Source: Gautieria morchelliformis (lineage: Eukaryota > Basidiomycota > Agaricomycetes > Gomphales > Gomphaceae). From it: DNA of 64,000 nucleotides. The stretch is taken from positions 50,862 through 114,861 of the forward strand of contig WHVA01000376.1 in NCBI GenBank assembly GCA_015179125.1. The letters run 5' to 3'. This document shows, one piece after another, positions 1-9,538 of this stretch; position 1 is the stretch's first letter, and every line of letters begins with the position of its first letter. The notes under the pieces were generated by a model. The model was not told the origin of the DNA. It ran no database searches and saw only the letters and a program-made list of their open reading frames with translations. Position numbers and translations under genes: made by a program.

Positions 1-2602
1 AACGCGAGAGGAGCTTCAGCTCTTTTATATCCACTGATTAGGTCGACCATGATTAGCCCGACCCTAGACCATGATCAAGCGATACATACTCTCTGTTAAC
101 TGGCCCCTAAACTCTGCAATCGCGACCTTCTTCCCGCCAAGTTTGCCTACAAACACACTGAAAGTACATCAATTAACGTCCGATTGACCGAACTGTTAAA
201 GTAATTACGTACTCCTTGAACCCACCACTGCCAATCTTCTCGACTTTGGAGAGTTTGCTAGGCGGAATCACGCTATCCTCAAGTCCGAGTCCCTCCAGGT
301 CAAGAAGAACACCATCATCTGACTGAGTCTGTACAGCTGTATTAGACTCAGGATGAGGCGTGTCGGGGTCTGCAGCCTGTACGCGGTCCAAGCGTAAAAG
401 GACAGGCGTGTGCGCACGGGCATGACGCTGGCCACTACGTCGTGCTGTCCGTGTCGTAGACGGAGGGCGTGCGGTGGCTCCCGACGAAGGGGGGCTACTT
501 GACTGATTATCGCGCTGTGCCGCAGCTTGCATCAGAGATAAGGTCGGGAAAATATGAAAGACCCTACCCATTGGATGAGGGCTTCAACAAGCTGTGGCTT
601 CGTGCCCTCTGCGTCTATTCCCCTCGACTGACATAACTTGATGAGGTGGTCACGTCTTCTACGCACAAGCGTCTTGGCTGTCGCATCCTGAAGATCTTCT
701 TCAATGTCAACCTCAGCACCTTCTTCGCCACCGTCTTCATCAACGTCTTCGTCGAACGAGGCATCACCGCCACTAGCGTCCGACCTGGACGACATGGAGT
801 CTGCTTCAAGGTCAACAGAGGCAGCGTCGGCGTCATCTTCCTCCACGTCGCCTTCGCCATCTTCACCACCTTCACCCTCGCCGTCCTGCTCTTCCTCATC
901 CATTTCCGATGTCTGTTCAACTACCTCCTCCTCATCCCCAACTATTTTGCCATTCCTCAACCTCCTGGGTTCAACCTCGACTTCCATCTCCACTCCGTCC
1001 GTCGCGTCTTCCTCGGGCGCTGTAGAATCTTCATCACTCTCGCTACCATGATCTTCTCCATCAGTATCTTCATCATCCCCATCGCTCGGGGTTCCAGATG
1101 CCTGCGTCCGCATGCGCCGAAGTCTCCTCGGGTCGACACGTGGAGTCAACAATTCGGGGGCGGTGCGTGACCGACGGAGATCATACATTACACGAGATGA
1201 TATCTGCGTTTGCGCGCGCGTCCTCCTGCGCATAGGCGTTGGCGAAGGTGATAATGACGGCGCGAGCTCGTCCACTTCTTCATCCGCCTCTTCTACGGCG
1301 TCTTCATCCTGTTCGGTATCATCATCTGGCCGTTCGTCATCATCCTTCAGTTCATCTTTTTCTTCATCGTCGCTTTCTTTCAAAGAACCAACACGACCTT
1401 TCGCCTTCCGCATAGGGGTAATCCTTCGGTTATCATGGGGATCCATGGAACCAATTTTGCTCCTAAGTCGTCTCGGCGAGGGGGTAGCTTCTGTAACGCC
1501 ATCTTCGTCCTCCTCGTCAGAATCAACTTGGCGCCGGCCCTTGATGAACGACTTCTTAGTATCACCACCGCCAAAGTGAAATGAAACTGTCCGTGTCCGG
1601 AGACGTGTCACGAGGGGTGACGAAATGGCCGTCGGCGAAGAACGACGCGATTGGGTTGTCGAGCTCGAGTGCGAATGGGAAACTGAACCAGATGTGCATG
1701 CGCCGTTAGAAGTCCGTCGTCGTTTAACGGAAGCCTTTTGGAGCTGTTCAAAACGGGTCGATTTTTTGGTAATGATACATCCAAGAGATAAGGAACGTGC
1801 CACAGAATGGGTGTCGAGCTTGCTAATTGGCCGTAGGCATTCTCCGTCAGTATCATCATCATCACCTGCTCCAGTGGATGACGGAGAACTGGGAGGCCCA
1901 GCATGGGGTGAGGAGGACTGCAGCTGAAGACCGTCGTGCCGTGCGGCAATGATGGCATCAACAAGTTCGTGCTTAGTCAAGTGCTCTGTGCTGGAACCCG
2001 AAACATCCACCAGAAGGAAAAGTCTGACAAGCTGTTCCTTACGGAGACGATGTAATTGGTGCGGCGGCGCTGTGTTTAGCTGGTAATGGTCCCCTGTGGA
2101 CGCGATAATAATAAATAACATGACATAAAAAATCGACAAGAACTGTTTGACACAAGAGAAAGGCACACGTACTGTTCATATGGCCGTCATGCTCCTCATC
2201 CTCATCCGTTGGTAGCCAAGGGGGATGTTCGGACTCGTCAAGGTCCATGTCACTCGGTTCGCTGTCTGGCTCTTTATAACCTCTACGCCTTTTAACTTTT
2301 CTTGAGCTTCGCCCTTGAGCATGGGCATTCTCATTTGTGCTGAAAGCGCGTTTTCGTTTTGATCCAACTTGAGCGGTGTCCAAAGGTGGCATCACGGCAC
2401 CAAAGAGCGCAAGACGGGAGGGGAGTCGGCGTAAATTGGGAGGTAAAGGGAGGAGAACCCCTCTAGATGCAGGCGGCGATACGGTCAAAGGCTGTTTGTG
2501 AGACTGCCGCAAGCGCGATGGGGGTGAATTACGGAGCCGGTATTTGCGAGTAGGGTGATTTGGGTGATGAGAAGATGTCGCCGTCGTCGTTGTATGAGCC
2601 AT
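1..2602 (-). CDS. SAP-domain protein continuing into a protein-kinase fold (3' end cut by window edge)
   Basis: Minus-strand gene starting at the ATG at 2602; the C-terminal part lies beyond base 1. The N-terminus is basic and low-complexity with a KRKR-type nuclear signal. After an intron (about 2090-2173) comes a SAP-like helix pair (HRLRKEQLVRLF...LTKHELVDAI), then long acidic Glu/Asp and Ser stretches, then a second SAP motif (RRRRDHLIKLCQSRGI...KPQLVEALIQW) ending near 575. Downstream exons read VEKIGSGGFKD, then VFVGKLGGKKVAIAEFRG, then MDIKELKLLSR. These are the glycine loop, strand beta-3 and helix C of a kinase fold, joined across introns of consistent phase. SAP motifs bind DNA or chromatin, so a nuclear role is inferred. 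The usual beta-3 lysine (VAIK) appears as Ala (VAIA), so catalysis is uncertain. Trinucleotide CGT runs lie just upstream (2576-2680). Long plus-strand ORFs here are shadows of the acidic repeats. Confidence 0.72.
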
Positions 2603-2748
2603 GTCAAAACAGGTCACGGACACGTCGTCGACGGCGGCGTTGTCCTATATCTTCGTCGTCGGCGTCGTCGTCGTCTTCCAGGGTCTGGGATCCACGAAAT
2701 TCAATCGGAGTCTGCTCTACATCTCTCTGAACAATTTATAATATAGGT

Positions 2749-2754
2749 CACGTG
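2749..2754. promoter_or_regulatory. CACGTG E-box upstream of the SAP/kinase gene
   Basis: A GTCACGTGA box lies about 150 bases upstream of the ATG at 2602. CACGTG is the core site of bHLH factors in fungi (Cbf1 and SREBP-like proteins). The same core recurs ahead of several other genes in this window. Function is inferred from position only. Confidence 0.35.
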
Positions 2755-4464
2755 AGACATAGTTCATGCGTGACATAATTGCATAATGCCAGCGCTTACT
2801 ACCGCAGTACAGCAATGTACAGCAAAGTACTCTGTACACCTGCTTTAGCTGCTTCAAACTTGCCTGGTGTGAGGATTGCCGAGTGGCGTGGCGTAAATGC
2901 CCTATTCTTCGATTCATTAATATGGTCCTCTGTCTTCTGGCGCTTGTGTCTTATACAATGATCCAGTAGTCGTCGACTGCAAGTGGACCAGAACTAATCC
3001 CAATGATGGAGCCAGTGTGCTTTGCGCGCTCGATGAGGTCGTGAAATCGTTGTGTTGTCAAACAATCGAAGTTGGATCCCATGCCTCGTTCTCACAGCAG
3101 TATGGCCAACAGAGGCCCTTACGAGGTAGGTATCAAGTTCCACTCCCTTGTATACGACAAATATTAACCGTAACGCAGTCGCAAAGCTCGACTGCAGTGC
3201 ACTGAAAGCCTCATGCAAGGGGTGCATCTCCATGCGACAGGGTAAACTGTGTACCGTACACAGTGTACGTGACCTTGACACTTTCGATGGCAATGAATAC
3301 ACCGTCCATGCGGCTGCGCCACGCCATCACTTTGTTCTCTTTCCATTTAGACTTCTGAGCCGCTTCGGATGGTCATCTACATGAATTATTACTTATGGAT
3401 AACGGACTGATTCGGTATCCAGATGGGTCTGCGATCCCGTCCACAAAGTAAGGTTAGTCCCATCTGGCTGGCACAACCTCAGACTACTAGTGACTGCTTG
3501 TGCTCGTCTTTTGCCAAAGTGACAAGGAATAGCGAGCGCCAAGCTGCCTGCGAGCGAAGCCGCAAGGCCGCCGCGTCCAGCAGAGCGCCGCTGGGCAGAC
3601 CACAACCTTTGCACCCGTTGCAGGCAGCCATCTCCGAAGATTGGGCTCTGTTAGCTAGGGAAGAGGGTTGCTAGGGGGGGCAGATGTGCAGGGGTTTCGA
3701 GCCGACGAAAGCTCTCATCAGGGGGATACCGCTACCCCTACCGCTCGCCCTTCCAGTTCTGTTTAGGGTTCACTACCTTTGAACCTTATGGCACTAGCTG
3801 GAGTAAATGGACCATGTGCATGAACAGTGCCTTTAGCTACCTGAACAGAGGCCACTAAGGAGCTCATGACCTGCTCGCTTCCAGTCCGGAGACATACATT
3901 CTCGCGTCCATGCAGCAAGACGATGCGGATGTCCGTCTCGTGCGCTTTCCCAAGACCGATACATTTGCCCGTCTCGTGACGTACAAAATAAGCTTACAGT
4001 TCCCTCGATGTCGCATGGTATCCTCCTGATGGATGGATACGTCATATTATGTACATTCTGTCCTATTCTGTCCCTGAAGTTGATCGTACCGTAGTTGACA
4101 ACTCATTGATGCGCCTTTTACATTACCGAAATTCGGATTCTTTTTCCTTTTTGTTTCGTCACGTTATATGGTCTACTTAACAGCAGAATATAAACTGGGC
4201 TGCTGATGCGGTAGACCACAGGCCTTATGTACACTGTACTATACAGCATACAACGCGTAGCTACCAGCGCGCGGTGCATGTCTTTCACGTGATATGTGCA
4301 TATAATTCAAATTGAATCTCCGACGTTTCAGGAATTCAATATATTCATGGTCCACACGCGTCAACAAGACGCTCCTTCTTAACTTCAAGCAAGGCTTCCG
4401 CCACTCACAGTCGTTACTCTGTAGTACCCCACCAACCCCCCTATCCTCACCAGAAAAAACAACC
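2755..4464. other. gene-poor intergenic stretch
   Basis: No ORF here has splice-consistent extension or recognisable protein similarity. A GC-rich island at about 3520-3780, with a run of G near 3674, differs in composition from its surroundings and could be an old element remnant, but no terminal repeats or coding motifs are visible. The last 200 bases before 4465 are pyrimidine-rich and probably hold the promoter and leader of the next gene. Confidence 0.4.
4286..4291. promoter_or_regulatory. CACGTG E-box upstream of the secreted-protein gene
   Basis: A TTTCACGTGA sequence about 175 bases ahead of the ATG at 4465. It has the same core as the boxes at 2749, 9493 and 22747. Regulatory role is inferred. 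Confidence 0.3.
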
Positions 4465-5334
4465 ATGCATTTCACCTCTACCCTTGCCGTCGCCCTCCTC
4501 GCGGCTCTCCCTTCAGCTCTGGGTAAGCGTAGCCGTGCTTCCCGTGTCTTTTACCAACTAACCTACTTGTCTTCTTTCCGAATCATCATGCGTCAGCCAC
4601 CATTACTATCACTGGTCCTTCGGCGAACTCTTACTGGTGCGCCAGCCGGGTCATTCTTTTGTTAGAATATTATATTCAGCAAACACGTCGTATACAGGGT
4701 TCAGAACGCTACCAACACTATCACCTGGGAGTTCACTCAGGGGGACCCCAACCCTGTAACGTACGCGTTGGAGCTGCGTTCCTGCCTACTGTGCTAACCT
4801 CACGTGCACGGATAGGATCACGGTCACTAACCCCAACAGCACGTTTTTGAACGGTGCTTACGCGGTGTGTCCCGTCATTGACCGACAATTTCGAATCACT
4901 CACCTGGACATTGATAGATCGCGGAGCGTGTTGACCTGTCAAATAAGACGTTCACTGTCACCAATGTTACTCTGAACGTTCATCCCGGCTACGTCGTCAA
5001 CTTCGTCAATGGCTCCAACATAACGCAAGTGTACGCTCAGTCTGGCGCATTCAGTCTCATGGCTCCTGGCAGTAAGCCCATTCTCGTTACCGTCGTGGTT
5101 TCAGTGTCTCAGGCGTCTTTCCCATAAGCTCCCCAAGCTTCTCAGGCCACTCCATCCGCCTCAGCTACAGCCACGTCCCCGGCGGGTAACGGCTCTGGCA
5201 CCGCCGCGTCAAGCAGCGCCACCGCTAAGCCCAACAACTCTGCACGCTCGTTCGAGGGTTCCTTCATGACTCTTGCACCTATGTTTGGCCTGAGTGCCCT
5301 CATGAGTATTGTCGGCGCGTTAACTACCATTTAG
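4465..5334 (+). CDS. secreted Ser/Thr-rich GPI-anchored-type protein
   Basis: The start at 4465 opens a signal peptide (MHFTSTLAVALLAALPSALG). Introns follow at about 4522-4595, 4633-4699, 4760-4814, 4865-4919 and 5070-5133, all GT-AG with matching phases. The mature part begins ATITITGPSANSYW, continues through NTITWEFTQGDPNP, and has many Asn-X-Thr sites. This resembles the beta-sandwich of the fungal Ser/Thr-rich GPI-anchored family (Kre9/Knh1-like N-terminal domain). The end is Ala/Ser/Thr-rich, followed by a hydrophobic tail (TLAPMFGLSALMSIVGALTTI), as expected for a GPI attachment signal. The spliced product is about 180 residues, typical for this family. Location is inferred to be the cell wall or plasma membrane. 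Molecular function is unknown. Confidence 0.75.
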
Positions 5335-5633
5335 CCCTGCACATACTTTTTTTCCTGAATTAGACGACGTGTGCTTGTAGGACTTCCATTGGCTATTAGT
5401 AGTTCTCCTTGCCGTCCCTGTTGTCATAAAATAGTTACCCGTGTTGTTTATGTGTCCGAGGTCAATACATGTACCCTCCTGTTATGCACACAAGGTTACT
5501 TGCGACCGTGCCATGCTAATGTCGGCGAGTATTCTTTCATGCCCTAGGTATGTAAATGTCGGGGCCCGCTTGCCTTGCAAGCAAAACTAATGTAATCTGA
5601 TTCCGCAGTACACACTGAACATCCACGACCATC

Positions 5634-6085
5634 ATGCTCGATACCGCTGCCGAGATTGAGTACCTAAAGGTTCGTACCGTGCTCAGCATCTAGTACTGGC
5701 TAGTGCATATGCGTGGTATATACTATTATTGCCAGGAAGCCATCAAGCGTTTAGGAACTCAACGGGAGGACGGGAAGGTGGCTTGCCCTTATGGAAAGTT
5801 GCTGAAAGATGATCAAGTGAGCAACACTCGTAAGTGACTTTGGCAGGTAAGGATATTTTACAGTGCGATATAACTCATTTCTTCGCACTTCTAGTCGAGG
5901 CCTTGAACGGAACCCTCAAGGCTGCGAAGAAACAGAAGAAAGTGAGAGTAATAATACCTTCGTATGATCTTCCATGGCTCACTGATCTTGGCCCAATTAT
6001 ATTGTCTGGCAAGATCTCCTTTGATGCAGAACTTCTACTCAGTCCTAGAGATGATGCCGTCGAGGTTGTGTTACTGGATGATTGA
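5634..6085 (+). CDS. Costars-family protein (ABRACL-like)
   Basis: Four exons from 5634. The spliced protein is about 82 residues, the usual size for free-standing Costars proteins. It reads EIEYLKEAIKRLGTQREDGKVACPYGKLLKDDQV, then EALNGTLKAAKKQKK, then ISFDAELLLSPRDDAVEVVLLDD. The pattern of an I-x-RLG helix, DGK, a GxLxxDD turn, EALxGTLKAAKxxK and a closing D-x-V-x-[IV]-x-LLxD matches human ABRACL and Dictyostelium Costars as known to me. The introns after LKDDQVSNT and after KKQKK keep frame; without the second one a spurious 24-residue insert appears. The family is linked to actin dynamics and cell motility through similarity to STARS. In this fungus an actin-linked cytosolic role is inference. 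Confidence 0.82.
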
Positions 6086-6100
6086 CTGATCTGGCTCATC

Positions 6101-6106
6101 AATAAA
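6101..6106 (+). terminator. AATAAA polyadenylation-type signal after the Costars gene
   Basis: AATAAA lies 16 bases after the stop codon ending at 6085. Fungal poly(A) signals are loose, so this is only suggestive. Confidence 0.3.
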
Positions 6107-6254
6107 GCATGATTTCAATGAAAAATATTTCATGATAGTAATGTATGGAAGAAACTCGACGATATGTTGCTGAGGTCGCGAATCTACAGCAGCGTTTGAC
6201 AAATTAGTGGCTAAATTAGTAGCGACGAAGCGAACCTGGCCAGTTACTTGACCA

Positions 6255-6682
6255 TCAGGCACCCTCGACAAAAAGAACGATACAAGTCACCAGGATCAGG
6301 AGGGCCGTCAGTGCTAAAGTCAAGGTCTGTGGGCTAGAAAAACGAGGGTTAGTAGATATATCAGAACGAAAGGTCAAGCTGTTTTCATACTTCGTCACCC
6401 GCAAAAAGGCACGTCTCTCTCTTAGCCTCCTATTGCTCACTATGTAATACCATCTAGCACATAATACAAATTCAGTGACGGTACCTATATCGTCGCTAGT
6501 CCGCACCAGACACGCACAAAGCGAGGCAAATTCCACAAAACCCGGCTGCAAAATATATGTAACCGAATGGAGTGAGAGCGGAATCAGACTTCAAAGGAGA
6601 ATTTGGTGTTGGCAGCCTGGCATGAAGCAGGAACGACGAGGAGAGGAGGGAAAGCACAACACCAAACCGGCACTTCATTCAT
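6255..6682 (-). CDS. small predicted tail-anchored membrane protein
   Basis: A plausible gene model starts at the ATG at 6682 (MNEVP) and uses an intron to the acceptor ending TTTTGCAG before PGFVEFASL. A second intron follows after TSDDI, and a third before the last exon. The phases are compatible and give about 65 residues: a short cytosolic part with a basic patch (NRRLRERRAFLR) and a C-terminal hydrophobic segment (TLTLALTALLILVTCIVLFVEGA, start of the tail at TL). That layout fits a tail-anchored protein. I do not recognise the family. The gene is convergent with the Costars gene, 169 bases away. The terminal exon is the best-supported part; the 5' exons are less sure. Confidence 0.42.
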
Positions 6683-7602
6683 AAGTATCATGATGATGAT
6701 GTGAAGTCGTGTAATATGAAAATGGCCGCACCTGAATCAGAAAGTTACGTTCGAAGGCGAGGAAGTCCCGGGCAGTGCTGCCTCGATTGTTGAGCATGCA
6801 AGGTTATCTGCTACAGCAAAGTTACGAGTTGCGAGTTGCGATGGGCCACTGTGGCACTGTCACAGTGCGCCGTGACGTCACTCACCTGTCGTCGATCCAT
6901 GCAAATTTTGGATAGCGACCCACTTTCAGCAACGGTCGCAATGGTGCTCGAAAGCGTGAATAGAACCCGAGTTCTTGACGGACTGCTAGCGAGGTTCTAA
7001 GCAAGCACTCTTGTCCGTCACATCGAATTGTCTGATCCTCGAATTTCAACTCCTACCCTCAGTGATCCCGGACAAGAATCCTCCCTCACATCTCCACTAT
7101 GATTTCAACGCCCTTGTCGCACCTATACAGTGGCTTGGATATCAAAGATACTTGGCAAACGGCTGATATCATTCGATATTCGGGGAGGGCAAAGACTTGA
7201 CGGATGATGTCAAGCATCGCTTTCGCTTGGTGATGGGCTGCATGCACAGCTGGATGTTGATTGCTCAGGACAGCTGAAATAAAACTCGAAGAGCTGCCAC
7301 ACCAGTAGTAAGTAGGATTCAATCAATAGGTTCTGACGGGATGAATTACTTGACGTGTTTCATCTGATCGAAGAGGGTGCACGCACGCATGTTACGTGGA
7401 AGAATGCCACGCAGCAAGTAGATCACATTGTGAGACCTACCTCCCTCATTCCCTCCTTGAAAGTTTGCTTAAGCGCATGTCCTGTCAAGTATGAATAACC
7501 GACATAAATATCTGTAACGGGTTTGCAGATTAAGTCTCATCGAAACAAGCTCGTGAAGCTGGCTTCTTTACAGTAATGTAGTCTAAAGGTATAACAATAA
7601 GT
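6683..7602. other. intergenic stretch without a recognised gene
   Basis: Short ORFs here (for example minus 7086-7322) have no splice partners or motifs I recognise. I see no RNA gene or terminal repeats. It separates the small membrane ORF from the 3' end of ERG1. Confidence 0.4.
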
Positions 7603-9407
7603 CTACCACCACCGTATTTCGCTCCATACCAGCGGTCCAAACACAACACAAGCTGTCCAAAACTAGGCCGCGAACGTAAATTAACAACTCGCGACGCAGG
7701 AATAGGAAGGACGCTGTGGTGCCGAGTGATTGGACTTACCACGGTAACGCTCCTCAGAGCCAAAGCAGGGTATTCATCAAATCCGGGACGCCGTGCTGCA
7801 ATGGGTTTGTTGTCATGTCCATCATCAAAGCCAGGACCAATAGATGTCGGAACTCTTGGATGTGTGAACAGGACCCAGATTGCATAAAGTGCAACAGCGA
7901 AAAAATGGCGCGCAAGTAAGATTGGAGAAGGGATGATCCTGATCGTAAGAGGATAGATCAGTAACATGCGACCGCTAGGATGAGCAATACGCAAACGCAC
8001 CCAGACAACAGGGAAACCGGACCGTTGATACATTCGCCTCCAAGTTCGAAGTATTTAAAGCAACCCTCACGAAGTACTGCAAGATTTTCGTCTGGAAGCA
8101 AAGTGAAAGAATCGATATTTATCATCATGAGTTCTACTGAGTCGCCTTGCTCAAGGTTAGCGCATAAGAACGCACCATCTGCTCCAAAAAGATCATAGAG
8201 TGCAACACTAAGGATGTTGATTGTTGACGAAAGAGGCTTCCGCGACCAATGCCATCGCTCGAGCAGCGAAGAAAGGTAAGCCGGGTCGGATAGATCAGGA
8301 CAGGAGTGTAGAAGTCTGCTGAGCAGGAGAACGTCGTATAATGCTACAGTCATACCCGCTAAAATGGACTTCAGTAAAAGAGGTACAAGTTGTGACTGAA
8401 ACACACCGCCTGTGAGGGGATGTCGCATATTCCACGCATCCCCCAATAGAATAACCCCTTCCTTCGAACGATTACCCCCTGAAGAATTGCGGGTAAGAAC
8501 GAATTGGGCATGCGCCTCAAACGATCCTTCTCGAGAGCTTTCTGGATGGGTACATGTAATGAGGATGGGAGGGCAGGGATGATTTTGTGACGGATATGGG
8601 ACTATGGTCACAGACGAATTAGTCCAAATGCCAGAGGTTGTGTGAAATAGGGAACGAGACGCACTTGGAGATCAGAAGGCAGGGGTGATTTGATGTCCAT
8701 GAGTATCCGAGTGTCCCTCTCCTCGATCTGATACATCAGGACAGGCCCGGAACCCGGAACAAGCGCCACGGTGCCATGTTTCTCAATTGGAAGCCTTGCA
8801 TCTTCCAGTACAGCTCCAAAAAAATGGCTCTTGGTCTGCAGCCTTCTGGCAGAAAGTCCACATCGTATGACCTGGTTTCTGAAATTTGAGAAACAGCCAT
8901 CTGCCACAACAACCAAATCTGCAAAGAAAGCCTCCGGCTCATCGCCAGGACGCTTAGCGCGTACACCCAGCACCCTCTCAGTGAGTTTGCATTCCATGAG
9001 CTCCGTGACTGTCGCCTCAATTACATCAACTCCTTCAGCTTGTCTGGCCTTCTCGCGGAGAGCCTGAACAAATCGTCCGTGGTGAAAGGTTCTACCTTCA
9101 TGTTGTCCGGGATACGGTATCCGCACGGTTTTACCCTCGTACACCACACAATAACCATGCACGGAAATAGCGCCTATGTGGTCCAAGCATGAGCGAAGTC
9201 CTAGAGAAGTGAGCGTAGATACACCCCCGGCTGCAAGAGCTCTCCGACTATTCGATCAGGTTGAGACAAGGAACGCTCCAAGAGCGCAATTCTAAGCGCG
9301 CGACTTTTTGTGAGAGGGGAGGAGGTAGAGAGTGCGTGAGCTAATGCAGAGCCAGCGATACCCGCACCGACAATAAGGATATCATACTCTGGCGCATCGA
9401 TTTGCAT
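7603..9407 (-). pseudogene. ERG1: squalene monooxygenase (squalene epoxidase), two apparent frameshifts
   Basis: FAD-dependent epoxidase converting squalene to 2,3-oxidosqualene in ER-bound ergosterol synthesis. Minus strand from MQIDAPEYD at 9407; an upstream in-frame ATG at 9464 would add 19 residues. Visible motifs: DILIVGAGIAGSALAHAL (FAD Rossmann), GELLQPG, VVADGCFSNFR, RRMPNSFLPA, GDAWNMRHPLTG and a C-terminal membrane tail ending FWTACVVFGPLVWSEIRWW at 7603. Introns near 8597-8660, 8350-8402, 7955-8020 and 7680-7755 keep phase. Two breaks are not explained by introns: one in GELLQPGG at 9224-9228 and one after LPAILQG at 8475-8479. Each has five G (minus strand) where six are needed. 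The glycine-rich LTGGGMTV also reads TGAGMTV. Either assembly errors or a decaying copy; identity of the gene is secure. Confidence 0.88.
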
Positions 9408-9538
9408 GGTAGATGAAGAGGTGCATCCCACTCGTACGACAGAGAAGCCTTCCGGCGTCATCAATTATATAAGTGGTACCCTCTGTAGAGATCACGTGAC
9501 GCCGGTGACGGGCCCAACGTCAAATTGTCCTGTTGCTC
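9408..9538. promoter_or_regulatory. short divergent ERG1-PEX6 promoter with E-box
   Basis: About 130 bases separate the two start codons (75 if ERG1 starts at 9464). A perfect CACGTG sits at 9493-9498 (ATCACGTGAC), and a TATA-like AATTATATAAG at about 9461-9471 lies on the ERG1 side. E-box-like sites are bound by SREBP and Cbf1-type bHLH factors, and ergosterol genes are known SREBP targets in Cryptococcus. Control of both genes by one site is inference. Confidence 0.5.

Noticed and set aside
646-1579. Long Ser-rich plus-strand ORFs opposite the SAP/kinase gene
   Set aside because: They are the complement of GAA/GAC-rich acidic repeats of the minus-strand gene and show no motifs.
3690-3720. 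tRNA-like TTTCGAGCC segment
   Set aside because: No acceptor, D or anticodon arm can be folded around it.
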